DNA of 63,067 nucleotides from positions 1 through 63,067 of the forward strand of contig WSYB01000044.1 in the NCBI GenBank assembly GCA_009773645.1, in the 5' to 3' direction. Below are positions 27,873 to 36,369 of the stretch, in pieces. A model generated the notes under the pieces. It made no database searches. It worked only from the letters and a program-made list of their open reading frames with translations, and had not been told where the DNA came from. The DNA comes from Geobacteraceae bacterium (GTDB lineage: Bacteria > Desulfobacterota > Desulfuromonadia > Geobacterales > Geobacteraceae). The translations under genes and the position numbers were made by a program. Positions within the stretch are counted from its first letter, which is position 1. The number at the start of each line of letters is the position of its first letter.

Positions 27873-29402
27873 TCAAGATTGTAAAGGGAGGGTAAAATAG
27901 AATGTCGCCCCTTTCCCAGCTTCTCCTTCGGCCCAGACCCGCCCGCCGTGGCGCTGGATGACCCGCTGCACCGTGGCGAGGCCGATACCGTGCCCTTCAA
28001 ATTCCTCTGCACTGTGCAGACGCTGGAAGGCGCCGAACAGTTTGTCGGCCTGGCTCATGTCAAAACCGGCGCCGTTGTCGCGGACGAAATAGGCCGGGTT
28101 TCCTTCCGATTCCGCCACGCCGAATTCGATGACGGCGGCTTCCTTTTTCCCGGTATACTTCCAGGCGTTGCCGAGGAGGTTTTCCATGACCACCCGCAAT
28201 AACTGCTTGTCCCCATATCCCTTCACCCCTTCTGCAATGGTGAATGTCACCCGGCGTTCCGGCTTCTTCAGCCGGAGATCCAGGCCTATCTCTTGTGCCA
28301 TCTCGCTGAGATCGACCTTTTCCCTGGACATCTCGCTCCGAGTCGTACGCGAAAAATTCAGGATGGTGTCGATCAGTTGATTCATGAGCCGGGTTCCCTC
28401 GTATATTTTCCGAAGGTAGCTTCTGCTTTCCTCATCGAGCCTGTCGGCGCATAATTCCAGCAGTATCTGACTGAAGCCGCTGACCTTCGTCAAAGGGGAG
28501 CGGAGATCATGGGAAACCGTGTGACTGAACGCCTCCAGTTCCCTGTTGGCTGCTTCCAGCTCGGCGGCGCGCGCTGCGAGGTTTGTGTTCAATATTTCAA
28601 TTTCCTCTTCGGCCCGTTTGCGCGCGGTGATGTCTTCTTTGACCGCCACAAAGTGGATGATGATCCCGTTGTCATCGGGTATGGGGGAAATGGATGCGGA
28701 CTCCCAGTAAAGTTCCCCTCCTTTTTTGCGGTTCAGAAATTCGCCGCGCCATTCACGCCCGGCGGTCACGGTCTCCCAGAGATTTTTGTATGTATCCGGT
28801 GGTGTTACGCCGGATTTAAAAATCCGCGGGTTCCGCCCGAGCACTTCCTCGGAGGCATAGCCCGTTATCTCGGTGAACTTGGGGTTGACGTATTCTATGG
28901 CGCCTCCCGCATCGGTGATGATGATGCTGGCGGGGCTCTGTTCAACGGCACGGGACAGCTTGCGGATATGATCATGCTGTCGTCTGACCTGCCGTTCCAG
29001 TCTGATTCCGGCGGTGCATTTTTCAATTATCGCAAAGAGCTTTTTGTGGTCGACCGGTTTCAGCACGTAGTGATTGATGCCGCATTCAATGGCGTTCAGC
29101 AGGTAGTGCGTATCGCTGTAAGCCGTTATGGCGATGATTATGGCATCGGGGTCCAGGGACTTGATCTCGTCGGCCATCCGGAGGCCGTCCATGCCCGGCA
29201 TGTTTATGTCGGTTATAACGATCTCCGGCCGATGCCCTTTGAACAACTCCAGGCCGGTCATGCCGTCCTTTGCCGCATATATCTTCATGCCGGGGAATTT
29301 TCTGGGAATCATGATGGAGAGAATCTCCCTGGCTACCGGGTCGTCTTCAACCAGCAGGATCGAAATTTCGGACTCGTTGATTTCGGACGCAAAGTCTCTC
29401 AT
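27873..29402 (-). CDS. REC-PAS-histidine kinase
   Basis: The 509-residue soluble protein has a receiver (D65 in VITDINMPGMDG, lysine in VLKPVDH), a PAS domain (about 155-270, GYASEEVLGRNP, ending ITARKRAEEE), the linker ILNTNLAARAAELEAANREL, H-box VSHDLRSPLTKVSGF and an HATPase domain. The front half matches the REC-PAS of the GGDEF-EAL protein next door. The back half matches the kinases at 5832 and 15384. It therefore looks like a product of module exchange. It starts one base after the stop of the upstream kinase gene, so the two are translationally linked. A likely role is an intermediate in a phosphorelay. Confidence 0.92.
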   Translation of the reverse strand: MRDFASEINESEISILLVEDDPVAREILSIMIPRKFPGMKIYAAKDGMTGLELFKGHRPEIVITDINMPGMDGLRMADEIKSLDPDAIIIAITAYSDTHYLLNAIECGINHYVLKPVDHKKLFAIIEKCTAGIRLERQVRRQHDHIRKLSRAVEQSPASIIITDAGGAIEYVNPKFTEITGYASEEVLGRNPRIFKSGVTPPDTYKNLWETVTAGREWRGEFLNRKKGGELYWESASISPIPDDNGIIIHFVAVKEDITARKRAEEEIEILNTNLAARAAELEAANRELEAFSHTVSHDLRSPLTKVSGFSQILLELCADRLDEESRSYLRKIYEGTRLMNQLIDTILNFSRTTRSEMSREKVDLSEMAQEIGLDLRLKKPERRVTFTIAEGVKGYGDKQLLRVVMENLLGNAWKYTGKKEAAVIEFGVAESEGNPAYFVRDNGAGFDMSQADKLFGAFQRLHSAEEFEGHGIGLATVQRVIQRHGGRVWAEGEAGKGATFYFTLPLQS

Positions 29403-29403
29403 G

Positions 29404-30768
29404 TCAGACCTCTATCCTGAATTCCGCGCCATTTCCGGTGTTTCGCGCGGTAAGCCTGCCGTTCATGTTCTTCTCGATGATGGTTTTCGACATGTACAGG
29501 CCGACTCCCGTTCCCTTGTCCGGCCCCTTGGTGGTGAAGTACGGGTCGAAGATCCGGTCCAAGATGCCTGCCGGAATGCCGCCGGCATTGTCGGTAATGG
29601 TCACCACGGCTTTGCCCTTTTCGGTGAAAACCCGTAATTCGACCCGCGCATCGGCGATCTTCTTCTCCAGGAACGCGTCCCTGGCGTTGATCAGGATATT
29701 GAGGAGCACCTGGGAGTATTCGTTGGGATAGCCGTTGATGAGCGGCTCCCCCTTTGTCTTGACTTCGACCTTGATCTGCTGGCACCTGTAGCTCCCCTCG
29801 ACGAGGGAGACTGTCTTGGCGACCACCTCGTCCACCCTGAACAGGGTCATTTCCTTGTCGGGGCGGAAGAAGTTCCGGAAGTCGTCGATGGTCTGTGACA
29901 TGTGGAAGATGACCTGCATGGCTTTATTAACACCGGCTTCAAGATGCTCCTTGCTGAACTCCCCGCATTCGCCGGGTACGAGCAACCCCTGGATATAGAG
30001 TCCGATGGTGTTGAGAGGCTGTCGCCACTGGTGGGCGATGTTGCCGATCATTTCACCCATGGCTGCCTGGCGGCTCTGCTGCATCAGCATCTGGTCCTTC
30101 CGGCGCAGTTCTTCCATCGTCCGCATGCGCTCCCGCATTTCTGCCTGCAAAGCCTGTTCCGCCGTAATCCGGTCTGCGACTTCCTCCTGCAAGGCGGTTA
30201 TCGTTTTGACCAGCTCCGCCGTCCGTTCCGCGACCCGTTTATCCAGCTCGTTATAGGCATCCCGCAGCGCTTCCTCTGTCCGCTTGCGTTCGGTGATGTC
30301 TTCTATGACGGCAATCAGATACTTATGATTGCCGGAACTCTCGCTTACCAGAGATACCGTCAGATTTATCCAGACTGTGGAACCATTCTTATGAATGTAG
30401 CGTTTCTCGATGGAATAGTTGCGGATTTCACCTGCCAGCACCCGGTGGAACCACTCCAGGCTGACTTTCAGGTCGTCGGGGTGGGTGATGTCCTGAAAAG
30501 TCAGATTCTTCAATTCTTCTTCCGTGTACCCGACAGTATCGCACAACTTTCGGTTTATTTGCAGCCAGCGGCCGTCCAGACCCGCAAGCGCTATGCCGAC
30601 CGCAGCCTGATTGAATGTGGCGCGGAACCGCTCTTCGCTTTGCTGCAGATCGTCGAGCTTTTGCTGGAGCTCGGGATAATAGGTCTTCCGCAGAGAATGG
30701 TCGCCGAGGCCGATGATTTTCTCACGCAAAGAGTCCCAATTGTTTTGGGAATCAGAGGGCGTTTTCAT
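29404..30768 (-). CDS. PAS-domain histidine kinase
   Basis: A 454-residue soluble kinase: coiled N-terminus, a PAS domain (about 45-165, [20 protein letters not shown], ending [10 protein letters not shown]), a long coiled coil (about 170-245), and a kinase core with H-box [20 protein letters not shown] box [12 protein letters not shown] and G boxes DNAGGIPA and [10 protein letters not shown]. The HQWRQPLN type of H-box differs from the other kinases in the window. It should phosphorylate the receiver of the next gene, with which it is tightly coupled. A small upstream ORF overlaps its start. Confidence 0.92.
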   Translation of the reverse strand: MKTPSDSQNNWDSLREKIIGLGDHSLRKTYYPELQQKLDDLQQSEERFRATFNQAAVGIALAGLDGRWLQINRKLCDTVGYTEEELKNLTFQDITHPDDLKVSLEWFHRVLAGEIRNYSIEKRYIHKNGSTVWINLTVSLVSESSGNHKYLIAVIEDITERKRTEEALRDAYNELDKRVAERTAELVKTITALQEEVADRITAEQALQAEMRERMRTMEELRRKDQMLMQQSRQAAMGEMIGNIAHQWRQPLNTIGLYIQGLLVPGECGEFSKEHLEAGVNKAMQVIFHMSQTIDDFRNFFRPDKEMTLFRVDEVVAKTVSLVEGSYRCQQIKVEVKTKGEPLINGYPNEYSQVLLNILINARDAFLEKKIADARVELRVFTEKGKAVVTITDNAGGIPAGILDRIFDPYFTTKGPDKGTGVGLYMSKTIIEKNMNGRLTARNTGNGAEFRIEV

Positions 30769-30826
30769 AAATAGCCTCTATGTCCCGCTGAGTCGGCCGT
30801 TTGTTGGTTTCGTTCTGTTCGCTCAT
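30752..30826 (-). CDS. Possible 24-residue leader ORF overlapping the kinase start
   Basis: ATG at 30826 behind GGGATG opens a 24-codon frame ([20 protein letters not shown] and four more residues). Its stop lies 15 bases inside the following kinase gene. Such an overlap could couple translation, or the reading frame could be the start of a longer kinase N-terminus lost by a frameshift. The peptide is hydrophilic with no known motif. The upstream extension of this frame is not convincing. Confidence 0.35.
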   Translation of the reverse strand: MSEQNETNKRPTQRDIEAIYENAL

Positions 30827-30987
30827 GTCACATCCCATTTTATTGGACCGTCCCCAGGCTGATAGTTCGGGACAGGGCTTCCAGAGAGGAGAGTCGATGA
30901 TTTTTTTGATTATAGCAAAGACCCGAAGAAAGGCGTACCAGTAAAAGAGTTTTTTTATCAGAAGAATTAAGGCATGGTTCCTGAGCA

Positions 30988-31515
30988 TCAGTTCCGCCGG
31001 GAATCCCGCATGCGCCTGTAGGCAAAAACCCTTGCGATGAAGTTTTCCATGATGGCCGTGTCGTACAGCCGCTCTTCATCTTCCACCGGCAACAGCGGGA
31101 AATGCCGTGCAACGGCGTCGGCAAAAAGCCCGCGGCCGCTTCCGGCGAGAGTGCCGGGAGTATAAACCTTTACCTGGAACGGGCCGCAGCTGGGTGACTT
31201 TTTCTTGAAGATGAAGCCGCACAGCTCTCCAAACTCCGGTTCTTTTACCTTGCCAAGGCACCAGTGGAGCACCTGTTCTGTCAGGTCGATCCGGCTGTTC
31301 CGGGTAACCAGCCTCGGGGCTCGCGGGTCTCCCTCCAGCCGCATCGCCTCCCGTGGCGTGGGTAGTCCGCACTGGACCTCAGGGCAAATTCCAATAAATT
31401 TAAAATAATGACCCACTGTTTCTGTGATAAAACGGTCATGCTTGTGACCGCCGTCATAACGGACCTTTTCACCCAGCAGGCAGGAACTGATGCCGATTTT
31501 AACGGGTTCGGCCAT
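30988..31515 (-). CDS. DUF523 protein, thiouracil desulfurase (TudS)-like
   Basis: A 175-residue protein of family DUF523. Conserved pieces are ISSCLLGEKVRYDGG at the N-terminus, ICPEVQCGLPTPREAMRL, and KKKSPSCGPFQV. Cys12, Cys49 (or Cys44) and Cys110 are candidates for the three ligands of a [4Fe-4S] cluster, by analogy with TudS, which removes sulfur from thiouracil. Whether this member has that activity is not shown. It is the first gene of the minus-strand run of sensory genes, about 160 bases before the small ORF, and may be transcribed with them. It has its own divergent upstream region. Confidence 0.85.
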   Translation of the reverse strand: MAEPVKIGISSCLLGEKVRYDGGHKHDRFITETVGHYFKFIGICPEVQCGLPTPREAMRLEGDPRAPRLVTRNSRIDLTEQVLHWCLGKVKEPEFGELCGFIFKKKSPSCGPFQVKVYTPGTLAGSGRGLFADAVARHFPLLPVEDEERLYDTAIMENFIARVFAYRRMRDSRRN

Positions 31516-31635
31516 ATTTCCGGACTCCTCGTTTAATAATCATTAACCTTCTGCCGATATCAAGTATAAACCATGATTATCGAGATCAGCAAAATATATT
31601 TATCAGGACAAACCGTTATGCTGCGCCGATTTGAC

Positions 31636-31663
31636 TTGAAAAAACAGCGCAGGCTGTTATAAT
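31636..31663 (+). promoter_or_regulatory. Sigma-70 promoter of the GAF kinase gene
   Basis: TTGAAA (31636-31641) and a perfect TATAAT (31658-31663) are spaced by 16 bases. A transcript starting near 31670 supports the ATG at 31699 over the TTG at 31678. Confidence 0.7.
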
Positions 31664-31698
31664 TTGGCCGTTTCCGGTTGTGGACGGTGGCCAAGAAA

Positions 31699-33366
31699 AT
31701 GCCGATGGAGGTTTTATTGGACTGGGAGTGCTGCTGGACCAAAAAAGAGATTACGCCTGAAGAGTGCCCAAACATTTTTGAAGGGGAGGAGGAGCTTTAT
31801 ACATCTCACAAGAGAAGGGTCGTGGAGAAGTGTCTGGAGTGCCCCCGGTTCAGAAATGACCTCCAGAGGCTTAAGGAATTGGATCATCCCCTGTCCGGCA
31901 TTCTTCCCTTTATTATCACCGAGTTTCAGGACCAGAAGGCCCAGATACAGTCCATAGTAAACTTCCTGAACACCAAAACCAGAGAAATAAAGTTCCTCCA
32001 TGAGGTAAGCATTGTATTGCAGACTTCCGTTGACCTCGACGAGGTGCTTTCTGTGGCCATGACCGCCATAACCGCCGGGAAAGGGTTCGGCATGAACCGG
32101 GCCTTTTTGCTCATGACCGACAAGGAGCGGAAGCATCTCCGGGGGTATCTGGGAGTGGGTCCCAAAAACTACGAGGAGGCCTGGAATATCTGGGAAGACC
32201 TCGGGAAATCCAACCTGACCCTCAAGGAAATGGCCTGGAACTTCCGCAAAACCAAGCTTTCGTCGGAAAGGGTCAAGTTCCAGGATATTCTGGAGAGGCT
32301 TGCCGTGCCGCTCTCCGAGCAGCAGCATATCTTCAATCGGGCGCTCAAGGAGAAAAAGGCGATCCTGGTGGAGGACGCCTTCCATAATGCGGAAGTGGAC
32401 GACAATCTGGCCAGGGCGCTGGGGGTCGACAGTTTTCTCATAATGCCCCTCATCTCCAGAAACCGGAGGATTGGCGTCATTATCGCCGACAACTGCATCA
32501 CCCATAAGCCCATTACTCCGCAGGACGTGCAATCCCTTGAGACCTTTGCCTTTCCGGTGGCCTTTGCCCTGGAGCGGGCTTCGCTGTATGAGAGGCTGCA
32601 GGAAGAGGTCGACAAGCTGACGGCAGCCAACATAAAGCTCAAGGAGCAGCAGGAACTGATCGTCAAGATGGAAAAGATGGCGCTGGTGGGACGGATCACT
32701 TCCAGCATCGCCCATTCCATCAGAAACCCGCTCATGGTTATCGGCGGCTTTGCACGGACGCTCTTAAAGAATATCGCAGAAAACGATCCGAAGCGGGAAT
32801 ACCTGGAATCCATCGTGCAGGAGTCAAAACTCCTGGAGGATGTCCTGGAAGAGGTGCTCAACTATTCGGACTCCCTCTATCCTGCCGTTGACAGATGGGA
32901 CGTGAATCAACTGGTGACCAATGTCTGTCAGGAGCTTAAGGAGAGGCTGGAGCAGAGAGATATCCGCTGCTCCCTCGAGCTGGCGCCGGAGTTGCCCACG
33001 ATCTATGTTGACTTCAAGAAGATCGCCTATTGCGTCAGAACTATTATTAACAATACCATGGAGACGGCGTCGGGGGTCGATGAGATCAGGATAATAACCT
33101 CCAAGGAGGAGGATGTCATAGTTATTGAAATCATCGATAACGGCAAAGTCCTGACCCAGGAGGCAAAGGAAGCCCTGACCACCCCGTTCTTTGCCACCCA
33201 GGAGCTGGGGGTAGGCCTCGGGTTGCCCCTCTGTAAAACCATTCTCGAAAAATACGGAAACCGTTTTACTCTGGAAAGCCCCCAGGACGGGGGAACGAAA
33301 TATACCCTCAGGCTGAAGATAAATAAGGAGGAAGTGTCACATGGCGAAGCTACTAGTTGTGGATGA
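31699..33366 (+). CDS. GAF-domain histidine kinase with Cys-rich N-terminus
   Basis: A 555-residue soluble kinase. The first 50 residues carry CC (11-12), C23, C45 and C48 (CLECPRF), like the two-CW metal or redox segments on some deltaproteobacterial sensors. Then follow a helical stretch, a GAF domain (about 110-300), a coiled coil, H-box SIAHSIRNPLMVIGGF, and an HATPase (N box NNTMETA, G boxes IIDNGKVL and GVGLGLPLCK). The Cys cluster suggests redox or metal sensing, which is inference. It overlaps the receiver gene by 26 bases, so the two form a cognate pair. An in-frame TTG at 31678 is a less likely start because it falls within about 10 bases of the expected transcript start. Confidence 0.9.
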   Translation: MPMEVLLDWECCWTKKEITPEECPNIFEGEEELYTSHKRRVVEKCLECPRFRNDLQRLKELDHPLSGILPFIITEFQDQKAQIQSIVNFLNTKTREIKFLHEVSIVLQTSVDLDEVLSVAMTAITAGKGFGMNRAFLLMTDKERKHLRGYLGVGPKNYEEAWNIWEDLGKSNLTLKEMAWNFRKTKLSSERVKFQDILERLAVPLSEQQHIFNRALKEKKAILVEDAFHNAEVDDNLARALGVDSFLIMPLISRNRRIGVIIADNCITHKPITPQDVQSLETFAFPVAFALERASLYERLQEEVDKLTAANIKLKEQQELIVKMEKMALVGRITSSIAHSIRNPLMVIGGFARTLLKNIAENDPKREYLESIVQESKLLEDVLEEVLNYSDSLYPAVDRWDVNQLVTNVCQELKERLEQRDIRCSLELAPELPTIYVDFKKIAYCVRTIINNTMETASGVDEIRIITSKEEDVIVIEIIDNGKVLTQEAKEALTTPFFATQELGVGLGLPLCKTILEKYGNRFTLESPQDGGTKYTLRLKINKEEVSHGEATSCG

Positions 33367-33715
33367 TGAAGCCGGTATCAGACTTCTCTACGCGCAGGAA
33401 CTGGCCGATGAGGGGTATGAGGTGGTCACCGCCGCCTCTGCCTCTGAGGCCGTGGAAAAACTGGAGTCGAGCGATTTTGACTTGGTGGTGCTGGATATCA
33501 AGCTGAAGAATGAGAGCGGTCTTGATCTGCTGCAGAAAATCGTCAAGGAGCGGCACGACATGCTGGTTATACTTTCCACCGCCTTTTCCTGCTACAAGGA
33601 CGATTTTTCCGCCTGGCTTGCCGATGGCTATGTAGTCAAGTCGAGCGACCTGCAGGAGCTCAAGGATGAGATAAAGCGGGTGCTGACCAAGAAAAGCAGA
33701 GGAACAGCCCAGTGA
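33341..33715 (+). CDS. Single-domain response regulator paired with the GAF kinase
   Basis: A 124-residue receiver with D8-D9, phospho-acceptor D52 (VVLDIKLKNESG), Thr/Ser at 79-81 and K100. The lysine is followed by Ser rather than the usual Pro. There is no output domain. It starts inside the end of the kinase gene behind AAGGAGG, so it is translated together with it. The glucan cluster begins 61 bases further on in the same direction, which allows read-through and a regulatory link, but no direct evidence of one is visible. Confidence 0.9.
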   Translation: MAKLLVVDDEAGIRLLYAQELADEGYEVVTAASASEAVEKLESSDFDLVVLDIKLKNESGLDLLQKIVKERHDMLVILSTAFSCYKDDFSAWLADGYVVKSSDLQELKDEIKRVLTKKSRGTAQ

Positions 33716-33722
33716 CTTTTGC

Positions 33723-33751
33723 TCCTCATCCTTCACACCTCACCCCTCACA
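33723..33751 (+). repeat. Single arm of degenerate-word hairpin family (CTCACCCCTCAC)
   Basis: The stretch is built of CCTCA, CTTCACA, CCTCACC and CCTCAC units. It resembles one arm of the hairpin at 38574 but lacks the opposite arm. It lies just before the nucleotidyltransferase gene. Confidence 0.5.
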
Positions 33752-33776
33752 TTTTACGACGAAGGAGTAAAATTAT

Positions 33777-36284
33777 ATGAAAGCCGTTATAATGGCCGGC
33801 GGGTTCGGCACCCGCATCCAGCCGCTGACATGCAATATTCCGAAGCCCATGATTCCGCTCATGAACCGACCCATCATGCTTCATATCGTGGAACTTCTCA
33901 AAAAATATCAGATTACGGACCTGGTGATGCTCCTCTATCACCAGCCCAGCGTGATAAAGAACTTCTTTCGCGACGGCGCCGATTTCGGCGTAAAGATAAC
34001 CTATGTCACTCCATTGGAGGATATGGGGACGGCCGGCGCGGTAAAATGCGCTGAAAAGTATCTTGACGAGCGGTTTATTATCATCAGCGCCGATCTCCTC
34101 ACCGATTTCAACCTGAAGAAGCTCCTCGATTTCCACGGGGATAACAAGGCGATGGCCACGGTTACCCTGACCTCGGTGAAGGACCCCCTCCAGTTCGGCG
34201 TGGTGATCACCGACAAAAATAAAAGGATCACCCAGTTTCTGGAAAAACCGGGGTGGGGAGAAGTGATCTCCGATACCGTCAATACCGGCATTTATGTCCT
34301 GGAACCGGAAATCTTCAAGTATATTCCTCAAGGGGAGAACTTCGACTTTTCCCAGGACCTCTTTCCCCTTCTCCTGAAAAACAGCGAGCCGCTCTTCGGC
34401 TTTCCTGCAAAAGGCTACTGGCGGGATATCGGCAACACCGATTCCTATCGGGAAGCGCACCACGATATCTTCCGAGGCCGCGTCAACGTCAGGATCGATG
34501 AGTCAAAGCAGGATCTGGTGGGAAAAGACCTGCGCATCGGCGCCGATGTCAGGCTCGATGACGCCGCCATGCTGGAAGGGACGGTGGTGATCGGAGACAA
34601 CACCCAGATTTTGGGGGGCGCCCAGATAAAGGATTCGGTAATAGGGCGCAACTGCACCATTGAGGCGGGGGTCAGGCTCTCCCGCTGCGTGATCTGGGAC
34701 AACGTCTATGTCAAGAAAGGGGCAAAGCTCACCGACAGCGTGCTCTGCAACAGTGTCAGTGTCGGTCACGGGGTCGTGATGGAAGAAGGGGTCATCGTGG
34801 CCGACGACACCGCAATCGGAGAGGAAGCCTACATCAAGCGGGACGTGAAGATATGGCCGCGCAAGGTGATCGAGGGGGGCGCCACGGTCACCGGCAACCT
34901 GATCTGGGGGGAAAAGTGGAAGAAGTCGCTGTTTGAAGGGGCAATGGTCAAGGGGCTGACCAATATCGAGCTGACTCCGGAGTTTGTGGCGAAGCTGGGG
35001 TGCGCTTACGGCACCTCACTCCCCAAGGGGGGCTTTGTCCTGGCGGGGAGGGACCCCTACCTTTCATCGCGGATGCTGAAGAGAAGCTTTCTGGGGGGGA
35101 TACTCTCCGCCGGCGTGAATGTACGGGACCTCAAGATGATCCCTCTTCCGGTGCTCCGTTATAAACTGAAAACCTTCGGCGAACTGGGGGGGGTCTATTT
35201 CCGCCAGGCCGTTGATGATCCGGCCTTTACCGAGATCGTTTTCCTTGATAACGACGGCCTCGATTTCTCCAGCTCCATGGGGAAGAACGTGGAGCGGATC
35301 TTCTATAAGGAGAATTTCCGCCGGGCCCATCATACGGAGCCGGGAGGAATTACCGAGCTTTCCCAGGTGATCGATTTTTATCGGGATGGTTTCTCCCGCA
35401 CCATTGATCGGGAGACGGTGAAGAAGGGAAAATTCAAGGTGGTCATCGATTTCAACCATTCCCCGGCCGGCCAGATACTCCCCGTCATTCTTAACGACAT
35501 GGGGTGTGAGGTGATAGGTTTGAACGCCTACATCGACGAGGAGCGTGGCGCCAAAAAGGCCGAGGAAAAGCCCCACAGCCTGGTGCAACTCTCTAAAATC
35601 GTTGTTACCCTTGATGCCCATGCCGGTTTCTGGCTTGATCCTTCCGTCGAAGGGGTGATCATGGTGGACGAAACCGGCAAGGTATACGATGCGGCGGAGT
35701 CACTTCCCCTCATGGTTGCCCTGATGCTCCGGGCCGGCGTTAAAGGTGCCATTGCCGTACCGGTATCCGCCCCATCGGTGGTGGAGCTGATGGCCAGTGA
35801 AAAGGGGTGCACGGTGCGCCGCACCAAGAGCTCAGACCGGGCCATGATCGAGGCGGCCCTTTCTTCCGAAGTTATTATGGCCGGTTCCATGGACGGCAAA
35901 TTCGCATTCCCGAAATTCCAGGCGGCCTTTGACGGCATGTTTACCATCGCAAAGTCCCTCGAGCTGGTGGCGGCGAGCGGCATCCCTCTTTCCAGGGTCT
36001 TGGACGAGACCCCCCGCCGGACCTTTCTCCAGACCAGGGTCCCCTGCATATGGGAGATGAAGGGGGGGATCATGCGCAAGATGAGCGAGGACAGCCTGGA
36101 CACGGAGGCTACCTTTATCGACGGCATCAAGGTCCACTTCGGGGAGGAGTGGGTGCTGGTTCTTCCCGACCAGTACCAGCCCTATGTCCATATTGTCGCC
36201 GAGGCCAAGGACGGCAAGGTTGCCCAGAAGCTTCTGGATGAATACCGGAAAAAGGTGGAAAAGTGGAAAAAAGAGCTGCAATAG
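33777..36284 (+). CDS. Sugar nucleotidyltransferase with left-handed beta-helix and degenerate phosphomannomutase domain
   Basis: The 835 residues comprise a nucleotidyltransferase domain (1-235, MAGGFGTRIQPLTCNIPKPM with the activation loop and sugar-binding lysine), a hexapeptide left-handed helix (250-380, many I-G and V-x-G repeats), and a phosphoglucomutase/phosphomannomutase-like domain (385-835). Relatives are called mannose-1-phosphate guanylyltransferase/phosphomannomutase. In this copy the mutase domain shows no TASHNP phosphoserine loop (GGVYFRQAVDDP at that place) and no DGDADR metal loop (VVTLDAHAGFWLDP), so the mutase half is probably not catalytic. It leads the glucan cluster; the nucleotide and sugar are not known. 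The ATG follows GAAGGAG. Confidence 0.85.
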   Translation: MKAVIMAGGFGTRIQPLTCNIPKPMIPLMNRPIMLHIVELLKKYQITDLVMLLYHQPSVIKNFFRDGADFGVKITYVTPLEDMGTAGAVKCAEKYLDERFIIISADLLTDFNLKKLLDFHGDNKAMATVTLTSVKDPLQFGVVITDKNKRITQFLEKPGWGEVISDTVNTGIYVLEPEIFKYIPQGENFDFSQDLFPLLLKNSEPLFGFPAKGYWRDIGNTDSYREAHHDIFRGRVNVRIDESKQDLVGKDLRIGADVRLDDAAMLEGTVVIGDNTQILGGAQIKDSVIGRNCTIEAGVRLSRCVIWDNVYVKKGAKLTDSVLCNSVSVGHGVVMEEGVIVADDTAIGEEAYIKRDVKIWPRKVIEGGATVTGNLIWGEKWKKSLFEGAMVKGLTNIELTPEFVAKLGCAYGTSLPKGGFVLAGRDPYLSSRMLKRSFLGGILSAGVNVRDLKMIPLPVLRYKLKTFGELGGVYFRQAVDDPAFTEIVFLDNDGLDFSSSMGKNVERIFYKENFRRAHHTEPGGITELSQVIDFYRDGFSRTIDRETVKKGKFKVVIDFNHSPAGQILPVILNDMGCEVIGLNAYIDEERGAKKAEEKPHSLVQLSKIVVTLDAHAGFWLDPSVEGVIMVDETGKVYDAAESLPLMVALMLRAGVKGAIAVPVSAPSVVELMASEKGCTVRRTKSSDRAMIEAALSSEVIMAGSMDGKFAFPKFQAAFDGMFTIAKSLELVAASGIPLSRVLDETPRRTFLQTRVPCIWEMKGGIMRKMSEDSLDTEATFIDGIKVHFGEEWVLVLPDQYQPYVHIVAEAKDGKVAQKLLDEYRKKVEKWKKELQ

Positions 36285-36287
36285 GAA

Positions 36288-36358
36288 CGAGGCAAGAGGT
36301 GCGAGGTGCGAGGACAAAAAAACCTCGAACCTAGAACCTCGATCCTCGCTCCTCGAAA
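36288..36358. repeat. Degenerate-word hairpin (GAGGTGCGAGG / CCTCGATCCTCG)
   Basis: The left arm repeats GAGGTGCGAGG words, then ACAAAAAAA, then an arm of CCTCGAACCTAGAACCTCG words. It fills the gap between the nucleotidyltransferase and GH57 genes. Confidence 0.7.
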
Positions 36359-36369
36359 AGGTATTATAT

